A stretch of DNA of 64,000 nucleotides from contig CBDFKV010000006.1 of NCBI GenBank assembly GCA_965249035.1, positions 558,001 through 622,000 on the forward strand. The letters are read 5' to 3'. The position numbers and the translations under genes were made by a program. Positions 42,894-51,661 of this stretch are shown here, piece by piece. Below the pieces are notes generated by a model, which ran no database searches, was not told where the DNA came from, and was given only the letters and a program-made list of their open reading frames with translations. The first letter of the stretch is position 1. Every line of letters begins with the position of its first letter. This DNA is from CBDFKV01 sp965249035 (GTDB taxonomy: Bacteria > Pseudomonadota > Gammaproteobacteria > Arenicellales > Poriferihabitantaceae).

Positions 42894-44150
42894 GTGCGCT
42901 TTTCTTCATTTGCCCACCACTTCGACGCCGATAGCGGCACCCTTCAATTAATGGATGATCTCGGCTCTGCGCTCGATAGCGAGCAGCCGGTTTATATGCT
43001 GGGTGGCGGAAACCCTGGATTTATCCCACCTGTGTTTAAGCGCTTTCAAACTGAAATGGCTGATCTGGTCGCTGATGATCTGCGCTTTCAGAAAATGGTT
43101 GGTCAGTACGATGCACCCCAAGGCAATCAAGCTTTTATCGATGCGCTTGTCAACTTGCTGAACGACCGCTATGGCTGGCCCATTAGCGCTGATAACATCG
43201 TCATCACCAACGGCAGCCAATCCAGTTTTGGCTTTTTGTTCAATCTGTTAGCGGGCGAATTTGATGATGGTTCTTTTAAGAAAGTCTTGCTGCCACTGAC
43301 ACCCGAATACATCGGCTACAGCGATGTCGGTTATAGCCAACGGCCCATCTTTACTGCCAACAAGCCCATCATCGAAAAGCGTAACGATGGTTTTTTCAAG
43401 TACCGGGTTGATTTTGATCAACTCGACCTCAACCCAGACATTAACGCCGTTTGCGTCTCGCGCCCGACCAACCCGACCGGCAACGTCATTACCGACAATG
43501 AACTCGCCAAGCTCTCTCGGCTCACCCGAAAAGCAGAAATCCCACTGATTATCGATGGTGCTTACGGTGTACCCTTCCCTGGTATTATTTTTGACCAAGC
43601 CACTCCGATCTGGGATGAGCACATTATTTTGTGCCTAAGCCTCTCCAAGCTCGGTTTGCCAGGCGTTCGTACCGGGATCGTCATTGCGGCGAAAGCAATG
43701 GTGGATAAGCTACGCGGTGCAAACGGCATACAAGCACTAGCACCTGGCCGGGTCGGCCCTTCAATGATGACAAACTTGGTTCGCTCCGGTGAAATTATTG
43801 ACATCAGTGAGCAAGAAATCAAGCCGTTCTATCAAGCCAAAGTCCGCCATGCAGTCGGCCAAGTTCGTGATAGCATGCGCGACTTGCCTGTCAACATTCA
43901 CCACCCCGAAGGTTCGCTGTTTTTATGGCTGTGGTTTGAAGGCTTGCCCATTAGTTGCGACGAACTCTATCAACGCCTCAAAGCCCGCGGCGTTTATGTG
44001 ATTTCCGGCCATCATTTCTTTCCGGGGCTTAAGGAAGATTGGCAGCATAAACATGAGTGCATCCGAGTTAGTTATGCCGGTGACGATAGCACCGTGGAAA
44101 CCGGCATTCAAATGATTGCTGAAGAAGTGCGCAAAGCCTATCAGGCTTAA
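42894..44150 (+). CDS. avtA: Valine--pyruvate transaminase
   Basis: A PLP-dependent class I aminotransferase of 418 residues that moves the amino group between valine and pyruvate. The AvtA-type N-terminus (LQLMDDLGSAL, YMLGGGNPGFIPPV), the helix QYDAPQGNQAFIDALVNLL, the VSRPTNPTGNV Asn/Pro patch and the PLP Lys in LSLSKLGLPGVRTGI are visible, with IRVSYAGDD at the end. It is followed 27 bp later (to the previous in-frame start) by the dinF gene; a common transcript is possible. Confidence 0.92.
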   Translation: MRFSSFAHHFDADSGTLQLMDDLGSALDSEQPVYMLGGGNPGFIPPVFKRFQTEMADLVADDLRFQKMVGQYDAPQGNQAFIDALVNLLNDRYGWPISADNIVITNGSQSSFGFLFNLLAGEFDDGSFKKVLLPLTPEYIGYSDVGYSQRPIFTANKPIIEKRNDGFFKYRVDFDQLDLNPDINAVCVSRPTNPTGNVITDNELAKLSRLTRKAEIPLIIDGAYGVPFPGIIFDQATPIWDEHIILCLSLSKLGLPGVRTGIVIAAKAMVDKLRGANGIQALAPGRVGPSMMTNLVRSGEIIDISEQEIKPFYQAKVRHAVGQVRDSMRDLPVNIHHPEGSLFLWLWFEGLPISCDELYQRLKARGVYVISGHHFFPGLKEDWQHKHECIRVSYAGDDSTVETGIQMIAEEVRKAYQA

Positions 44151-44195
44151 CCCTGCGGCTGGCTTAAATCAGCGTATTTGCTAGGCTGCGCTACA

Positions 44196-45542
44196 ATGAA
44201 CCAACAAAAAAACCCTAACGCTTTTACGGTCAGCCACCGTCAGGTATTTGCGATCGCGCTGCCGATGACTTTGGCCTACTTATCAACCCCCTTACTGGGC
44301 ATAGTTGATACTGCTGTGGTGGGCCGTTTGGGCGATGCGGCATTGTTAGGCGGTCTGGCAGTAGGTGCCATCTTATTTGACCTCGTATTCACCACCTTTA
44401 ATTTCTTACGTTCTGGCACCACCGGCTTAACCGCCCAAGCTTTGGGCGCGGCTGACGACAAAGAGCAACAAGCGGTTTTTTTTCGCGCACTGATCGTCGC
44501 TCTGGTCGGCGGCACACTGTGCATCCTATTTGGAAAACCATTGTTACACGTCGGCTTGTACTTTATGCAGCCTACGCTCGGAGTCGCAGAAGCCACCTTG
44601 GAATACGGTGCGATACGACTGTTCTCATCACCTTTTGCACTGGCCAACTATGTCATTCTTGGCTGGCTTCTGGGGCTTGGTCGCGCTGGGCTGGGCCTAC
44701 TTCTGCAAACGATCTTAAACGGCACCAATATTGTGCTATCCATCTACCTGGGCTTGCATTTACAACTCGGCATCAGCGGTGTGGCTTGGGCAACGGTGAT
44801 CGGAGAAAGCATTGCGATGATTACTGGTCTGTTCATGGTTTGGCGCATCATGCGCTTACGACCCACTGCCTCAGCTCACCGAATTTTCAACAAAGCCAAG
44901 ATTTTGAGCACCTTGTCATTGAACCGCGACATTTTAATCCGCTCGTTTGTCCTGTTGTTTGCCTTCGTATTTTTTACCGCACAAGGCAGCCGTTTGGGAG
45001 AAACCACGCTCGCTGCCAATGCCGTTTTAATGAATTTCTTCATGATGGGTGGTTTTCTATTAGATGGTTTTGCAACCGCCGCCGAACAGTTGGCCGGCCG
45101 CGCGATCGGCGCCAATTATCGTCCTGCATTTGATCGCACGGTACGCCTCACATTGGCTTGGGGATTTCTATTCGCGGCCGTGCTGTGCGCCATTTTCTGG
45201 CTGGCGGGACCATCGCTGATAGCACTGCTGACTACCAACCCAGACGTGCAACAAGTGGCCAATACTTATTTAATCTGGGCGGCACTCACCACATTGATCG
45301 GCGTACTGGCGTTTCAAATGGACGGTATTTTTATTGGCTCAACTTGGTCAAGCGATATGCGCAACATGATGTTGGTATCTATGGCGGTCTACCTACTCGT
45401 ATGGTCGCTAGCAACGCCTTTATGGGGCAACCACGGCCTATGGTTGGCGCTGGAAACCTTTTTAGGTATCCGTGGCGTCACCCTACTTTGGCGCCTGCAA
45501 TACCGCGTGAAGCAACAATTTCAACCGGTGAAGACCCCATAA
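44196..45542 (+). CDS. dinF: MATE family efflux transporter DinF
   Basis: A 448-residue multidrug/toxin extrusion carrier with about twelve helices. Family features are the N-terminal ALPMTLAYLSTPLLGIVDTAVVGRLGD and the paired domain with TLAANAVLMNFFMMGGFLLDGFATAAEQLAGRAIGA. ATG at 44196 (MNQQKN) is preferred over the in-frame upstream start at 44178. Its 3' end is duplicated downstream at 47071-47206. DinF is LexA-linked in Escherichia coli; no LexA box was identified here. Confidence 0.93.
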   Translation: MNQQKNPNAFTVSHRQVFAIALPMTLAYLSTPLLGIVDTAVVGRLGDAALLGGLAVGAILFDLVFTTFNFLRSGTTGLTAQALGAADDKEQQAVFFRALIVALVGGTLCILFGKPLLHVGLYFMQPTLGVAEATLEYGAIRLFSSPFALANYVILGWLLGLGRAGLGLLLQTILNGTNIVLSIYLGLHLQLGISGVAWATVIGESIAMITGLFMVWRIMRLRPTASAHRIFNKAKILSTLSLNRDILIRSFVLLFAFVFFTAQGSRLGETTLAANAVLMNFFMMGGFLLDGFATAAEQLAGRAIGANYRPAFDRTVRLTLAWGFLFAAVLCAIFWLAGPSLIALLTTNPDVQQVANTYLIWAALTTLIGVLAFQMDGIFIGSTWSSDMRNMMLVSMAVYLLVWSLATPLWGNHGLWLALETFLGIRGVTLLWRLQYRVKQQFQPVKTP

Positions 45543-45591
45543 AACATGCGTAATGCGGTTAAGCTAAAATTCATGGGGTCAGCAATTTCAT

Positions 45592-45710
45592 GGGGTCAGC
45601 CAGCTTGATCTGATGCAAATCAAGAACCCAGTTTAATATACTGCTCACTCTTCCGATCACTGCCATGCGTAGCCAATTTGGTAACTCGAGATACTAATGA
45701 ACCTATCTTC
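45592..45710 (-). repeat. Relic of a REP-associated tyrosine transposase 3' end, copy 1
   Basis: One of three related 119-121-bp repeats. On the minus strand it encodes IGSLVSRVTKLATHGSDRKSEQYIKLGS, the C-terminal end of Y1/RAYT-type transposases, here extended upstream to about 45790 by EQEIYAATARGKALGGDSF. The catalytic His-hydrophobic-His motif and the Tyr are absent. Tandem TCATGGGGTCAGC steps (45571-45598) lie at its end. Confidence 0.7.
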
Positions 45711-45792
45711 CTATGAAACGAATCACCACCTAAGGCTTTTCCCCTAGCCGTTGCAGCATATATTTCCTGCTCCTGCCGTTTCGGAATTCTTA

Positions 45793-45913
45793 GGGTCAGC
45801 CAGCTTGATTTAATGTAAATCAACAAGAACTCTGTTTATTCTATTGCTCACTCTTCCGATCACCGCCATGCGCAACCAGTTTTGTAACTCGAGACACGAG
45901 TGAGCCTATCTTC
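45793..45913 (-). repeat. RAYT transposase relic, copy 2
   Basis: Shares GGGTCAGCCAGCTTGATTTA, then CTCACTCTTCCGATCACCGC with copy 3 and, with more changes, copy 1. On the minus strand it again gives the end of the SVLVSRVTKLVAHGGDRKSEQ-like frame. Confidence 0.7.
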
Positions 45914-45999
45914 TTCAACAATTGTGGGCGTACTGGTCGCACCTTGATCAATTATAAGTATCTGTTTTTGCGAGTTATTTTCACTTTAATCGGGTTTGT

Positions 46000-46551
46000 T
46001 TAGTTCGCGTTTTCTTCATTTATATTGGTCGATTCAATATACTTGGTAGTATCTTCCTGAGGAAGACGCGAAACAGCGCTTCGTTCCTGCTTTAGCCTGG
46101 TCAGGTAACCTGCCAACGCGCCACCACTAGTAGTCAGGACTAATAGGCCTATGGTGACGAACTGAGTAAACAACATTAAGCCCCCCGCGCCGATAGCAGC
46201 AGCGAATACTGCACCGACCTTTAAATTGGCTTTGGCATGCGCGCGGTTGGTCTCCTTAGTAATTTGCTTGTGACTATCCTTGACTAGTTTCGTTTTCTGG
46301 CGCTCTGCATTAACCCGAATGTTTTCACGTTCCTTAACATGTTTATCAATAGTTTTGGCCAGAGAGTCCTTATGTATGTGCCTGGCAATTGACGCAAACC
46401 AGAACGCGGCAAGCACACTCATGATCAAACCCAGCAAGGCAATGGCAAAAAACTGATCACCTTCAAGCGGGGCGTTTATGAGCGCATAGATCAATGCGCC
46501 GGTCGCGAGCTGGATAATAATGATGCCAGGAATAAAGCGTAACATGCTCAT
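46000..46551 (-). CDS. Hypothetical membrane protein with coiled-coil
   Basis: A 183-residue protein of unknown family. Two N-terminal helices (about 5-24, 34-54) are followed by a highly charged helical segment (about 58-105, HIHKDSLAKTIDKHVKERE... KDSHKQITKETNRAHAK), then two more helices (about 110-145) and a polar Glu/Asn-rich tail. It lies in the insert between the duplicated dinF/tauE junctions, flanked by transposase relics, so it was probably acquired with that insert. Confidence 0.6.
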   Translation of the reverse strand: MSMLRFIPGIIIIQLATGALIYALINAPLEGDQFFAIALLGLIMSVLAAFWFASIARHIHKDSLAKTIDKHVKERENIRVNAERQKTKLVKDSHKQITKETNRAHAKANLKVGAVFAAAIGAGGLMLFTQFVTIGLLVLTTSGGALAGYLTRLKQERSAVSRLPQEDTTKYIESTNINEENAN

Positions 46552-46870
46552 TCAGAAATTGGTTGTAGCACTTCCCGACAGTTTGGTTCCTGCGAGACAT
46601 TTTTAGCACTCAAGCGTACAGAAGGTTGCAATGGTTCTAGCGAGTCAATAAATGGGTGATATTGCATCATTCTAACGACGCAAAAATAATTTTTTGTAGA
46701 TGAGTAATAAAGTGGCATACCAAGTAATGAAGTTTTCTACTAAATTAGGAATCGTTTAAACAGAGTCTAACGAAATGTTATTTTACAATTAAACCAGACT
46801 AAACAGCTACCTCTTTACTCACGCCCATCATCGCTCAGAGGGAGCTAGTCGTAGCCCTAGAAAACCATAT

Positions 46871-46989
46871 GGGGTCAGCCAGCTTGATTTGATGTAAATC
46901 AAGAACCCTGCTTATTATACTGCTCACTCTTCCGATCACCGCCATGCGCAGCCAGTTTGGTCACTCGAGACACGAGTGAGCCTATCTTC
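46871..46989 (-). repeat. RAYT transposase relic, copy 3
   Basis: Third copy, again starting GGGGTCAGCCAGCTTGATTT and ending GAGTGAGCCTATCTTC. It is closest to copy 2 and lies about 1 kb from it, across the insert gene. Confidence 0.7.
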
Positions 46990-47070
46990 GTATTGCTCTG
47001 CTAAAATAATGCTTGGTAGTTTCTGTTGTCTGGTTGCCTATTAACTCACTTAGTGGCTAGCAGTGTCGCC

Positions 47071-47206
47071 ATGGGGGGATCACGGTTTATGGTTGGCGCT
47101 GGAAATCTTTTTAGGTATCCGGGTATTTCCCTGCGCTTGCGATATCGCGTGAAACAACAATTTCAAGTGGTGAAAACTCCATAAAACATACGTAATGAGG
47201 TTAAGC
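47071..47206 (+). pseudogene. Duplicate of the dinF 3' end
   Basis: Bases 47071-47206 match the end of dinF (45422-45564): TATGGTTGGCGCTGGAAA, TTTTTAGGTATCCG, GCGTGAAACAACAATTTCAA and GAAAACTCCATAAAACAT are shared with few changes. The copy has a short deletion after GGTATCCGG that breaks the dinF frame. It overlaps the 3' end of tauE, which still reads through it in its own frame. Confidence 0.85.
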
Positions 47207-48002
47207 CAAGAAACACCGCAAACACTTGACGCAGTCGAGTCGCATCCAAGGCATGTGCCAACCGAACACCGACAGGCGCCATCAGCATGGTCATCGGTAC
47301 GATAATTGCCAAGGCAGCCAAATTCACGTAGCCCAACGAAAACGGCAAGCGATCAGCCACGCCCAAACCATTCATGATATAAGCCATTGTACCCGGCAGG
47401 CTAATCACCAACCCTATCGACGCCGCGGTGCCGACGGCAACATGTATAGGCGTTTTAAATGCGCTTAGAAACGGCACCGTAAACGTCCCACCACCAATAC
47501 CGATTAGGGTCGACACAGCACCGGTCAAGATACCCATCAATGAAGTCCCTGCAGCACCCGGCAATTGATCACCCAACACAAATTTCTGCTCTTGAGTGAT
47601 CATGTTAACGGCAAATACCGAGGCAACCATTGCAAATAACAGCGTTAGTACATGGCCACTTAAGTAGCGGCTGAGTAACGCACCGACCAATACACCGAGT
47701 AAGACCCCCGGCGCGAATCGCTTAAACAGGTCGAGGTCAAACCCCCCTTTGCGCTGATGCGCCAAGGCCGAAATAATCGAGGTGGGAATGATCGTCGCCA
47801 ATGAGGTACCCACCGCCAAGTGCATCCGCACTGCTGGGTCCACGTCGATCAGGGTAAACAAGTGGTACAAAACGGGCACGATCACAATACCGCCACCAAC
47901 GCCCAATAAGCCCGCCAAAATGCCTGCAAATGCGCCAGCAATAATCAAAGCCAGCACTACGCCCGTAACCCACACTATGCCGTAATCTGCCAGTATCTGC
48001 AT
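47163..48002 (-). CDS. TauE/SafE-family anion/sulfite exporter
   Basis: An inner-membrane protein of 279 residues with about eight helices in two repeats. The two family motifs are GILAGLLGVGGGIVIVPVL (about 27-45) and GAVSTLIGIGGGTFTVPFL (about 160-178), with VGTSLATIIPTSIISALAHQR and VGTAASIGLVISLPGTMAYI. Some members export sulfite, sulfoacetate or other organosulfur anions; substrate is unknown. The last 15 codons lie within the duplicated dinF 3' junction. The rsmA gene ends 3 bp upstream. Confidence 0.9.
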   Translation of the reverse strand: MQILADYGIVWVTGVVLALIIAGAFAGILAGLLGVGGGIVIVPVLYHLFTLIDVDPAVRMHLAVGTSLATIIPTSIISALAHQRKGGFDLDLFKRFAPGVLLGVLVGALLSRYLSGHVLTLLFAMVASVFAVNMITQEQKFVLGDQLPGAAGTSLMGILTGAVSTLIGIGGGTFTVPFLSAFKTPIHVAVGTAASIGLVISLPGTMAYIMNGLGVADRLPFSLGYVNLAALAIIVPMTMLMAPVGVRLAHALDATRLRQVFAVFLGLTSLRMFYGVFTT

Positions 48003-48005
48003 ACG

Positions 48006-48776
48006 CTATGGCAATTCCTTGCTAACTGTGGCCAAGCTGATGAATTCTTCGATGGATAACTGCTCCGCGCGCTCGGAAGGGTCAACCCCCGCCGCTTCAA
48101 ATCCGGCAGCATCAACCCATTTTTTCAAACCATTCCTGAGTGTTTTACGCCGCTGAGCGAATGCGGCGCTGACAATGCTCGCTATTTGTGGCCGAATTTC
48201 AAGTGCAAGGCGCTGCCTCAAGGGCGTGAAGCGGACCACGCTCGACATCACTTTGGGCGCAGGATAAAAGGCACCTGGCGGTACATTAAACAGCCGCTCA
48301 CACTTAAGATCCAAGCCCGCCATCACGCTTAACCGGCCATACGTTTTGCTCCCCGGCCCAGCGATTAGCCGGTCAACCACTTCTTTTTGCAGCATGAATA
48401 CCATGTCGTCAATGTGGTCGATAAACTCCAACAAGCGAAAGATCAGCGGCGTAGAAATATTATACGGAAGGTTACCAATCACCGACCACCCGGATGCCAA
48501 CTGACTAAAGTCGAAATTGAGCACATCACCTTGGTAGATAGTTAGTTTTTCTGACGGATATTGCTGGCGCAGAAAATCCACCAAATCCCGATCCATCTCA
48601 ATCACGTGCAGATGCTCCACCCGCTTGATTAAGTGCTGGGTAAGCGCACCTTTACCCGGGCCGATTTCGAGCAATTGGCTGCCAGGTTGGAGCCGAATAC
48701 TACTGGCAATTTTTTGTTGATAAACTGGGTCTTGCAGGAAGTTCTGCCCAAATCGCTTACGCGGCTTATGTGCCAT
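48006..48776 (-). CDS. rsmA: 16S rRNA dimethyladenosine transferase
   Basis: Dimethylates two adjacent adenosines near the 3' end of 16S rRNA. The 256-residue protein shows RKRFGQNFLQDPVYQQKIA, SAM motif LEIGPGKGALTQHLI, IGNLPYNISTPLIF (catalytic NLPY), and FYPAPKVMSSVVRF. The ATG at 48776 (MAHKPRK) is preferred over the in-frame start at 48800; either way the gene overlaps the pdxA 3' end, a conserved pdxA-rsmA pairing. Confidence 0.96.
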   Translation of the reverse strand: MAHKPRKRFGQNFLQDPVYQQKIASSIRLQPGSQLLEIGPGKGALTQHLIKRVEHLHVIEMDRDLVDFLRQQYPSEKLTIYQGDVLNFDFSQLASGWSVIGNLPYNISTPLIFRLLEFIDHIDDMVFMLQKEVVDRLIAGPGSKTYGRLSVMAGLDLKCERLFNVPPGAFYPAPKVMSSVVRFTPLRQRLALEIRPQIASIVSAAFAQRRKTLRNGLKKWVDAAGFEAAGVDPSERAEQLSIEEFISLATVSKELP

Positions 48777-49770
48777 TAGCTTGCTTGCCACGCATGGCAA
48801 TCATGGTCAGTGCTTGGTTAACTGCCGCAATCAAACTGTCTTCGCTGGCCTTGCCACTGCCGGCTAAATCCAAAGCAGTGCCGTGATCAACCGAGGTGCG
48901 AATAATGGGCAAGCCCAGCGTGATATTGACGATCTCACCAAAGCCTTGCGATTTAATCACGGGCAAACCTTGATCATGATACATGGTCAGAGTCGCGTCA
49001 CAGCGTTGCAACTGTTCAGGGGTAAACGCTGTATCTGCAGGGAGCGGCCCAATCAATTGCATACCAGACTCACGCATCTGCTCCAATAGTGGCTCGATAA
49101 TATCGCCCTCTTCTCGGCCCAAATGCCCGCCTTCGCCTGCGTGTGGATTCAGCCCACAGACGCTAATCACCGGCTTGACTATGCCAAATTTATGCTGCAG
49201 ATCGTGATGCAGTACGGTCAACACGCTTCGAATGCGTTTAGCGGAAATCGTTTTGGCCACGTCTTTCAGCGGTAAATGGGTCGTCACCAATGCCACCCGC
49301 ATGGCTTTATTGGCCAGCACCATCACCGGCTGCGAACTATTGGTTCGGTCCGCGATAAATTCGGTATGCCCAGAGAACGGAATGCCCGCGTCATTAATGA
49401 TGCCCTTGTGCACCGGCCCAGTCACCATCGCATCAAACTCACCGGCCTTACAACCATCTGCCGCTCGTGCAATTGTCGCCAACACGTAGGCACTGTTATC
49501 CGGGTTTACTTCACCCGCAGTGACAGCGTCACATTGCTCGGCAATCGGCAGCACACAAAGACTGCCGGCTTGATGTGGGTCTCTGCAATCAACTTTAAGT
49601 TCAATATCCAACCCGATGGCTTGTGCCCGCGCAGCCAAAACATCAGGGTCAGCAATCGCCAATAGACAACAATCAAGATCACGCGTGGCAAGCTTGAGCG
49701 CTAATTCCGGGCCAATCCCCGCCGGCTCACCCGGCGTCAATGCCAATACAGGTAAAGGGGGTTTATTCAT
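48766..49770 (-). CDS. pdxA: 4-hydroxythreonine-4-phosphate dehydrogenase
   Basis: NAD-dependent enzyme of pyridoxal 5-phosphate biosynthesis, 334 residues. Metal and substrate motifs are LTPGEPAGIGPELALKLA, TGPVHKGIINDAGIPFSGHTEF, VALVTTHLPLKDV, CGLNPHAGEGGHLGREE, and MYHDQGLPVIKSQGFGEIVN. These retain the family His ligands (HTEF, TTHLP, HDQG). It is the first gene of the pdxA-rsmA-tauE run on the minus strand. Confidence 0.95.
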   Translation of the reverse strand: MNKPPLPVLALTPGEPAGIGPELALKLATRDLDCCLLAIADPDVLAARAQAIGLDIELKVDCRDPHQAGSLCVLPIAEQCDAVTAGEVNPDNSAYVLATIARAADGCKAGEFDAMVTGPVHKGIINDAGIPFSGHTEFIADRTNSSQPVMVLANKAMRVALVTTHLPLKDVAKTISAKRIRSVLTVLHHDLQHKFGIVKPVISVCGLNPHAGEGGHLGREEGDIIEPLLEQMRESGMQLIGPLPADTAFTPEQLQRCDATLTMYHDQGLPVIKSQGFGEIVNITLGLPIIRTSVDHGTALDLAGSGKASEDSLIAAVNQALTMIAMRGKQANGT

Positions 49771-49834
49771 TCACTGGAAACCAAGGTTTTACTATTAATG
49801 CGGCAAAAAGCCTAGCAGATGGGTTACCCAATCA

Positions 49835-50872
49835 TTACGATCGAGACTGATTTGCGTGCTTGCTGGTCGCTTTGAGGAAGTATTCCACTTCAGCTTTTGA
49901 CCCGAAAACCGCTGGGGAACGTTGATGTAATGACTCAGGCTCGATGTCTAACACCCGTTGCTCACCATCACTCGCTGCTCCACCCGCTTGTTCCACCAAA
50001 AATGCCAAGGGATTGACTTCATATAACAAGCGCAATTTTGCCACCAAGCCCTGCTCCCTAAAGCGGGCATTACCCGGGTAAAGATAAATCCCACCTGAAA
50101 AAAACAGGCGATGAACATCAGCCACAGCCCCGGCCGACCAACGCAAGTCAAAGTCGCGACCTCGTGGCCCCTCTCGCCCGGCCATGCAGTCGGCAAGATA
50201 GTCTTTCTCTGGTTGATCCCAGTGTGGGCTATGCAATAAGTTTGCGTAAAATCGTGTGCCGTCTTTCTGGATTCGCATATCAGCTTGACTTAAGACAAAC
50301 TCACCAATCAGTGGATCAAGCGTAAAACCGTTGACTCCATTACCGGTGGTCATCACGATCATAGTCGACGACCCGTAGATGGCATATCCCGCGCATACCT
50401 GTTGGCTGCCAGGTTGAAGAAACTCTGCTAACTGCGGATGTTCGCTAGCATTATCAGGCCGTTTAAGAATAGAAAATATAGTGCCAATAGCCGCGTTCTC
50501 CGCAATATTGGAAGACCCGTCAACCGGATCATAGAGCAATAGATAGCGCCCCTTTGAATAACGCGCAGGTGGCTCGTAAATATCCTCCATTTCTTCTGAC
50601 ACCATGGCCGCGACGTGCCCGCCAAACTCAGTCCGCCGCAAGAACAAGTCATTGGCAACGATATCAAGAGTTTGCTGGGTTTCGCCCTGAACATTTTCCG
50701 AACTACTCACCCCTAGCAGATCGTCATCTGATAGTGCTCCGTAGCGCATTGCCGAGGAAATTGCCTTGCACGCGGTTACAACATCATTAATCACGGAGGT
50801 TAGATCGCCCGTTGCACCATGTATATTTCGTTGTTCCTCTATTAGGAACTGTGTGATTGTTGTACCGATCAT
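49835..50872 (-). CDS. fbp: Fructose-1,6-bisphosphatase, class I
   Basis: A gluconeogenic phosphatase of 345 residues. The metal site LLYDPVDGSSNIAENAAIG, the substrate loop GNGVNGFTLDP, and GGIYLYPGNARFREQGLVAKLRLLYEVNPLAFLVEQAGG are characteristic of class I enzymes. The length is family-normal. The upstream 90 bp (50873-50962) shows no other gene; it is convergent to nothing and appears monocistronic. Confidence 0.96.
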   Translation of the reverse strand: MIGTTITQFLIEEQRNIHGATGDLTSVINDVVTACKAISSAMRYGALSDDDLLGVSSSENVQGETQQTLDIVANDLFLRRTEFGGHVAAMVSEEMEDIYEPPARYSKGRYLLLYDPVDGSSNIAENAAIGTIFSILKRPDNASEHPQLAEFLQPGSQQVCAGYAIYGSSTMIVMTTGNGVNGFTLDPLIGEFVLSQADMRIQKDGTRFYANLLHSPHWDQPEKDYLADCMAGREGPRGRDFDLRWSAGAVADVHRLFFSGGIYLYPGNARFREQGLVAKLRLLYEVNPLAFLVEQAGGAASDGEQRVLDIEPESLHQRSPAVFGSKAEVEYFLKATSKHANQSRS

Positions 50873-50962
50873 ATGATCTCCGGAATTACCATCTGTTGGG
50901 TGCTTGGCACGAATTATAGCGCCTGGAACTACCCATATGATATGGGCAATGCCGGATACAGC

Positions 50963-51523
50963 CTAAGGCATCAATTGAGACAAACGACTCGCGCCATTCA
51001 ATAGAATTTTAAGGCTAGCGACCGAATCTTGCGGAGTACCCATATTATTGCAGACGATAACACTGCGATGAAAACCTTCGAACTGCCGCCTTATCGCTTC
51101 GTGCATAGGCACTGGGTCTTCCATCAGTAAGTGGCCTTCACGTTTTTGAGTACGCAGGCGGTCGAGAAGAACGGCTTCATCAGCTCGAACCCAAATGATA
51201 ATAAAGTGTCCGAAAATATCTTCCACCGCACGAAAAAGCTTGTGGCGCAATTGACGTGAATAAAGAACCTCATCTACCACCACGTAGTCATGTTGAGCGC
51301 TCAAGGCCTCGAGATCGGTCGCTACTCGCTTGTAGACTTTGGATCGGATTGCGTTGGAAAAAGGGATCCCTTCCCGAAATTTCCTCTCATAGTCAGGATC
51401 TTGTTGGTAAACTTCTCTTTTGACCCTATCCACTTCATAGCAAGGACTATTTATTTCTTGCGCAAGTGCTTTCGCGATCGTCGATTTTCCGGCACCCACT
51501 AATCCGCTGACAAAAATTACCAT
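50963..51523 (-). CDS. P-loop AAA-type kinase of unknown substrate
   Basis: A 186-residue protein opening with Walker A GLVGAGKSTIAKALAQEI directly after a strand, followed by SPCYEVDRVKREVYQQDPDY, DYVVVDEVLYSRQLRHKLF (a Walker-B-like position) and a lid-like LDRLRTQKREGHLL segment. The pattern fits the AAA_33/gluconate-kinase-like group of small-molecule or RNA kinases. Start 51523 (MVIFVSG) is preferred over the frame opening at 51583. Substrate is unknown. Confidence 0.78.
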   Translation of the reverse strand: MVIFVSGLVGAGKSTIAKALAQEINSPCYEVDRVKREVYQQDPDYERKFREGIPFSNAIRSKVYKRVATDLEALSAQHDYVVVDEVLYSRQLRHKLFRAVEDIFGHFIIIWVRADEAVLLDRLRTQKREGHLLMEDPVPMHEAIRRQFEGFHRSVIVCNNMGTPQDSVASLKILLNGASRLSQLMP

Positions 51524-51661
51524 ATCGCTCTGCTCACTGAATAATATCGTAGCGAAAAATTGTATCCGATCAATGACCCACAAGCAAAATATCGACTATC
51601 TGGTTGAGATCCATATGAAAACCAAGCCATTAGGCTTCAAACGTATCACTAAAATCATAAT

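Noticed and set aside
44519..45133. A 204-codon plus-strand frame inside dinF
   Set aside because: Out-of-frame shadow of a clear MATE transporter; Cys/His/Arg-rich composition without family features.
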